Shown here piece after piece: positions 59,772-61,434 of a stretch of DNA of 61,434 nt (the stretch's first letter is position 1; every line of letters begins with the position of its first letter). This DNA is from Ramlibacter sp. Lineage in GTDB: Bacteria > Pseudomonadota > Gammaproteobacteria > Burkholderiales > Burkholderiaceae_C. Below the pieces are notes generated by a model that saw only the letters and a program-made list of their open reading frames with translations, ran no database searches and was not told the origin of the DNA. Location of the stretch: contig NZ_JAQGNQ010000016.1 of NCBI RefSeq assembly GCF_028291745.1, positions 1 through 61,434 of the forward strand, read 5' to 3'. The translations under genes and the position numbers were made by a program.

Positions 59772-61434
59772 TCAGGAGCCGTGCTTGCGGCGCGTCTTCG
59801 GCATGTCGTCGAAGGCGCTGATGTCGAAATCCAGCGGCGGCAGCTCGCGCGAGCCGTTCGCAGCCCGCAGCTCGGGCGCGGCGCGCGGCCGCGGCTGTTC
59901 GTCGCCCTCCGGCGCGAGGTCGGGCGCGGCTGCAGCGGCGGACTTCACCGGCGGCAGGTCGAATTCGAGTTCGTCCGCATCGGGGTCGGCAGCGAGCTGC
60001 GGCGCGGCGGCCGTCAGGTCGATGTCGACGCCGATGCGCGCAGAGGTCGGCGGCACCATCAGCGTGTCGCTCTGGCTGTGGCGCGTCTCGAGCGACGAGT
60101 GCACGGAGTCAAGCGTGTTGAGCGGCTGCAGCGCCGTGTCCGAAAAGGAGGAGCGCGCCGCCGGCTGGCTCTCCGTCTGCTCCGGCGCTGCCATCTCGCG
60201 GGCCACGTGGTACAGCAGCACGAGCTCGCGGTAGGCCTCCAGGCTGAAGGGCTCGCCGCCCGCCAGGCCCGGCTTGCGGAAGATCGACTCCTCGATCACG
60301 TCCAGCACGCGGGTCGAGGGCCACAGCGCCACGATGCGGCTGAGCGCCCGGCTGTAGCTCTCCAGCGAGGCGGAGGGCTGGTCGAAATGCTCGAAGTCCG
60401 GCACCTGCCCCGTGAAGCGCTCGCGGAACTCGCTGCGCAGGCGCTCGTATTCGACCCGCTTGCCCAGCGAGTGATAAAGCTCCAGCAGGTCCATCCAGGC
60501 GAGCGCGCTGGTCTCGACGTGGTCGTGCACATGCGCCTCGAGCACCCCGACGGCCTGCTCGGTCTCGCCGATCGAGAGAAAGAAATCCGCCTTGTCGTGG
60601 ACGTCGATCAGCTCCTCGACACCCACCATGCGCACGGTGCCGCCGCGACTGGTCTGGAACTCGCTGCCGCTGCCGCTGCCGAACGTGAGGCCGGCTACCG
60701 GTGCGGCTGTAGCGACCGCGGCGGGTGCGCCGGCCGCGGGTTGACGCAACGCCCCAGCCGCCACCACCGCCGCGGCTCCCACCGCCACGGCCGGTGCCGC
60801 GGCCAGGGGCTGGTCCAGCGGGATGTCCACGGACGTCGCTTGCCCGTGGGCCGGCGCAGCCGCGGGGTCCAGCGGCGCCCGCGCCGACTCGCCATGCTGC
60901 TCGAACCAGCGGCCCACGCGTTCGACCTGGTGCACCCGATACCAGCGCCATCCGAGCCAGCCAAGCAGCCCCGCCAGCACCGCCGACAGCACCAGCACCA
61001 GGAGCGCCGCGGTGTCGCGGCCGCCGCGCACCTGCTCCACCTGCGCGCGCATCTGGCCGACGGCGCTGGCGTTCTGCCGCGTCGCGTCGCGCAGCGAGAC
61101 CAGGTCGCGCGCGACGCCCTTCAGGCGCACTGCGTCCTGCAAGGCATCGTCCGGCGTTTTCTGCAGCACCGTCCACAAAGCCGCAGCCGCCGCCCGCTGC
61201 TGCGGATCGGTGGCCACCTGCGAGCGCAATTCATCGCTGAGGCGCAGGGTCGGGTCGCGCTCGACGCCGAGATCGAGCGGCTCGAGCTTCAGCCGGGACA
61301 GATTTGCGCCGGACTCGGGTTTCTTCGCGCGCTGCGCCGGTGCCGGCCGCACGGGCCGGCCGGCCGGCGCGGGCACGCCGAGTTGCTGGGTGCTGCGCAG
61401 TCCCGTCGTCGCCGGCGCCACGGACTCGCGCCGG
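59772..61434 (-). CDS. FimV-like large protein, C-terminal part (runs off window)
   Basis: The minus-strand frame is open to the window edge; about 550 residues are visible. A single membrane helix (LLVLVLSAVLAGLLGWLGWRWY) lies after a coiled-coil segment. The cytoplasmic part holds TPR-like helices (DKADFFLSIGETEQAVGVLE, LAWMDLLELYHSLGKRVEYE) and an acidic tail (LEFDLPPVK, LDFDISAFDD). This is the layout of FimV proteins, which organise cell poles and type IV pili. The N-terminal LysM or peptidoglycan-binding part would be outside the window. Confidence 0.7.
   Translation of the reverse strand, partial: RRESVAPATTGLRSTQQLGVPAPAGRPVRPAPAQRAKKPESGANLSRLKLEPLDLGVERDPTLRLSDELRSQVATDPQQRAAAAALWTVLQKTPDDALQDAVRLKGVARDLVSLRDATRQNASAVGQMRAQVEQVRGGRDTAALLVLVLSAVLAGLLGWLGWRWYRVHQVERVGRWFEQHGESARAPLDPAAAPAHGQATSVDIPLDQPLAAAPAVAVGAAAVVAAGALRQPAAGAPAAVATAAPVAGLTFGSGSGSEFQTSRGGTVRMVGVEELIDVHDKADFFLSIGETEQAVGVLEAHVHDHVETSALAWMDLLELYHSLGKRVEYERLRSEFRERFTGQVPDFEHFDQPSASLESYSRALSRIVALWPSTRVLDVIEESIFRKPGLAGGEPFSLEAYRELVLLYHVAREMAAPEQTESQPAARSSFSDTALQPLNTLDSVHSSLETRHSQSDTLMVPPTSARIGVDIDLTAAAPQLAADPDADELEFDLPPVKSAAAAAPDLAPEGDEQPRPRAAPELRAANGSRELPPLDFDISAFDDMPKTRRKHGS

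Overview
The window is about 61 kb of high-GC DNA from a Gram-negative bacterium, most likely a betaproteobacterium of the order Burkholderiales (Comamonadaceae-like). The evidence is the gene order: tolB-pal-cpoB-tcdA, the block yebC-purD-hemF-nadD-rsfS-rlmH-maf-rng, clpS-clpA beside a cold-shock gene, exbB-exbD-lpxK-kdsB-adk, a CTG-N10-CAG LexA operator, and a monomeric plus a dimeric NADP-isocitrate dehydrogenase side by side. No species can be named from the sequence alone.

Region 1 (1-7050) is an accessory, decaying block that ends at the 3' side of a tRNA-Lys gene. It holds the end of an IS3-family element that has cut a Rieske-type gene, a frameshifted class I aminotransferase, a threonine-dehydratase-like remnant followed by an intact DoeB-like deacylase, an IS66 TnpA stub, a TPR-like/HEPN-like gene pair, a frameshifted membrane protein, and a DNA-ligase remnant with several frameshifts.

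Region 2 (7052-10635) is core: tRNA-Lys, tcdA and the Tol-Pal envelope genes. Region 3 (10748-17757) is a lipopolysaccharide or surface-glycan cluster: two GT2 transferases, an O-antigen ligase/polymerase-like protein, an MsbA-like flippase, a GT9 heptosyltransferase-like protein and a GT17 protein. Region 4 (17954-25058) is a minus-strand housekeeping run covering RNA processing, ribosome maturation, NAD, haem and purine synthesis, with intergenic palindromes on both sides of rng-maf.

Region 5 (25181-30530) has a REP-associated tyrosine transposase bracketed by its REP sequences. It is followed by a tightly packed operon encoding a GTP-cyclohydrolase-II-like protein, a DUF1688 protein, uracil phosphoribosyltransferase and cytosine deaminase. 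This is the gene content of the poorly understood URC pathway of uracil breakdown and is the most interesting metabolic system here. Region 6 (30617-36663) contains a collagen-like lipoprotein, a HAD phosphatase, panE, an APH-fold kinase translationally coupled to a divergent enolase paralogue, an EVE-domain protein and a TSUP transporter.

Region 7 (36811-49785) contains a DUF1800/DUF1501 pair, an M3 oligopeptidase, clpSA, a cold-shock protein, the two isocitrate dehydrogenases, a Lys-rich exported peptide and a DUF192 protein. Region 8 (49849-61434) contains sodB, xseA, exbBD, lpxK, a Trm112-like gene, kdsB, adk, an asparaginase, lexA with two tandem operators, a small unknown gene, a DUF1993 gene, a D-2-hydroxyacid dehydrogenase and a FimV-like gene cut by the window edge. 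At least four families of intergenic palindromes are scattered through the core part.
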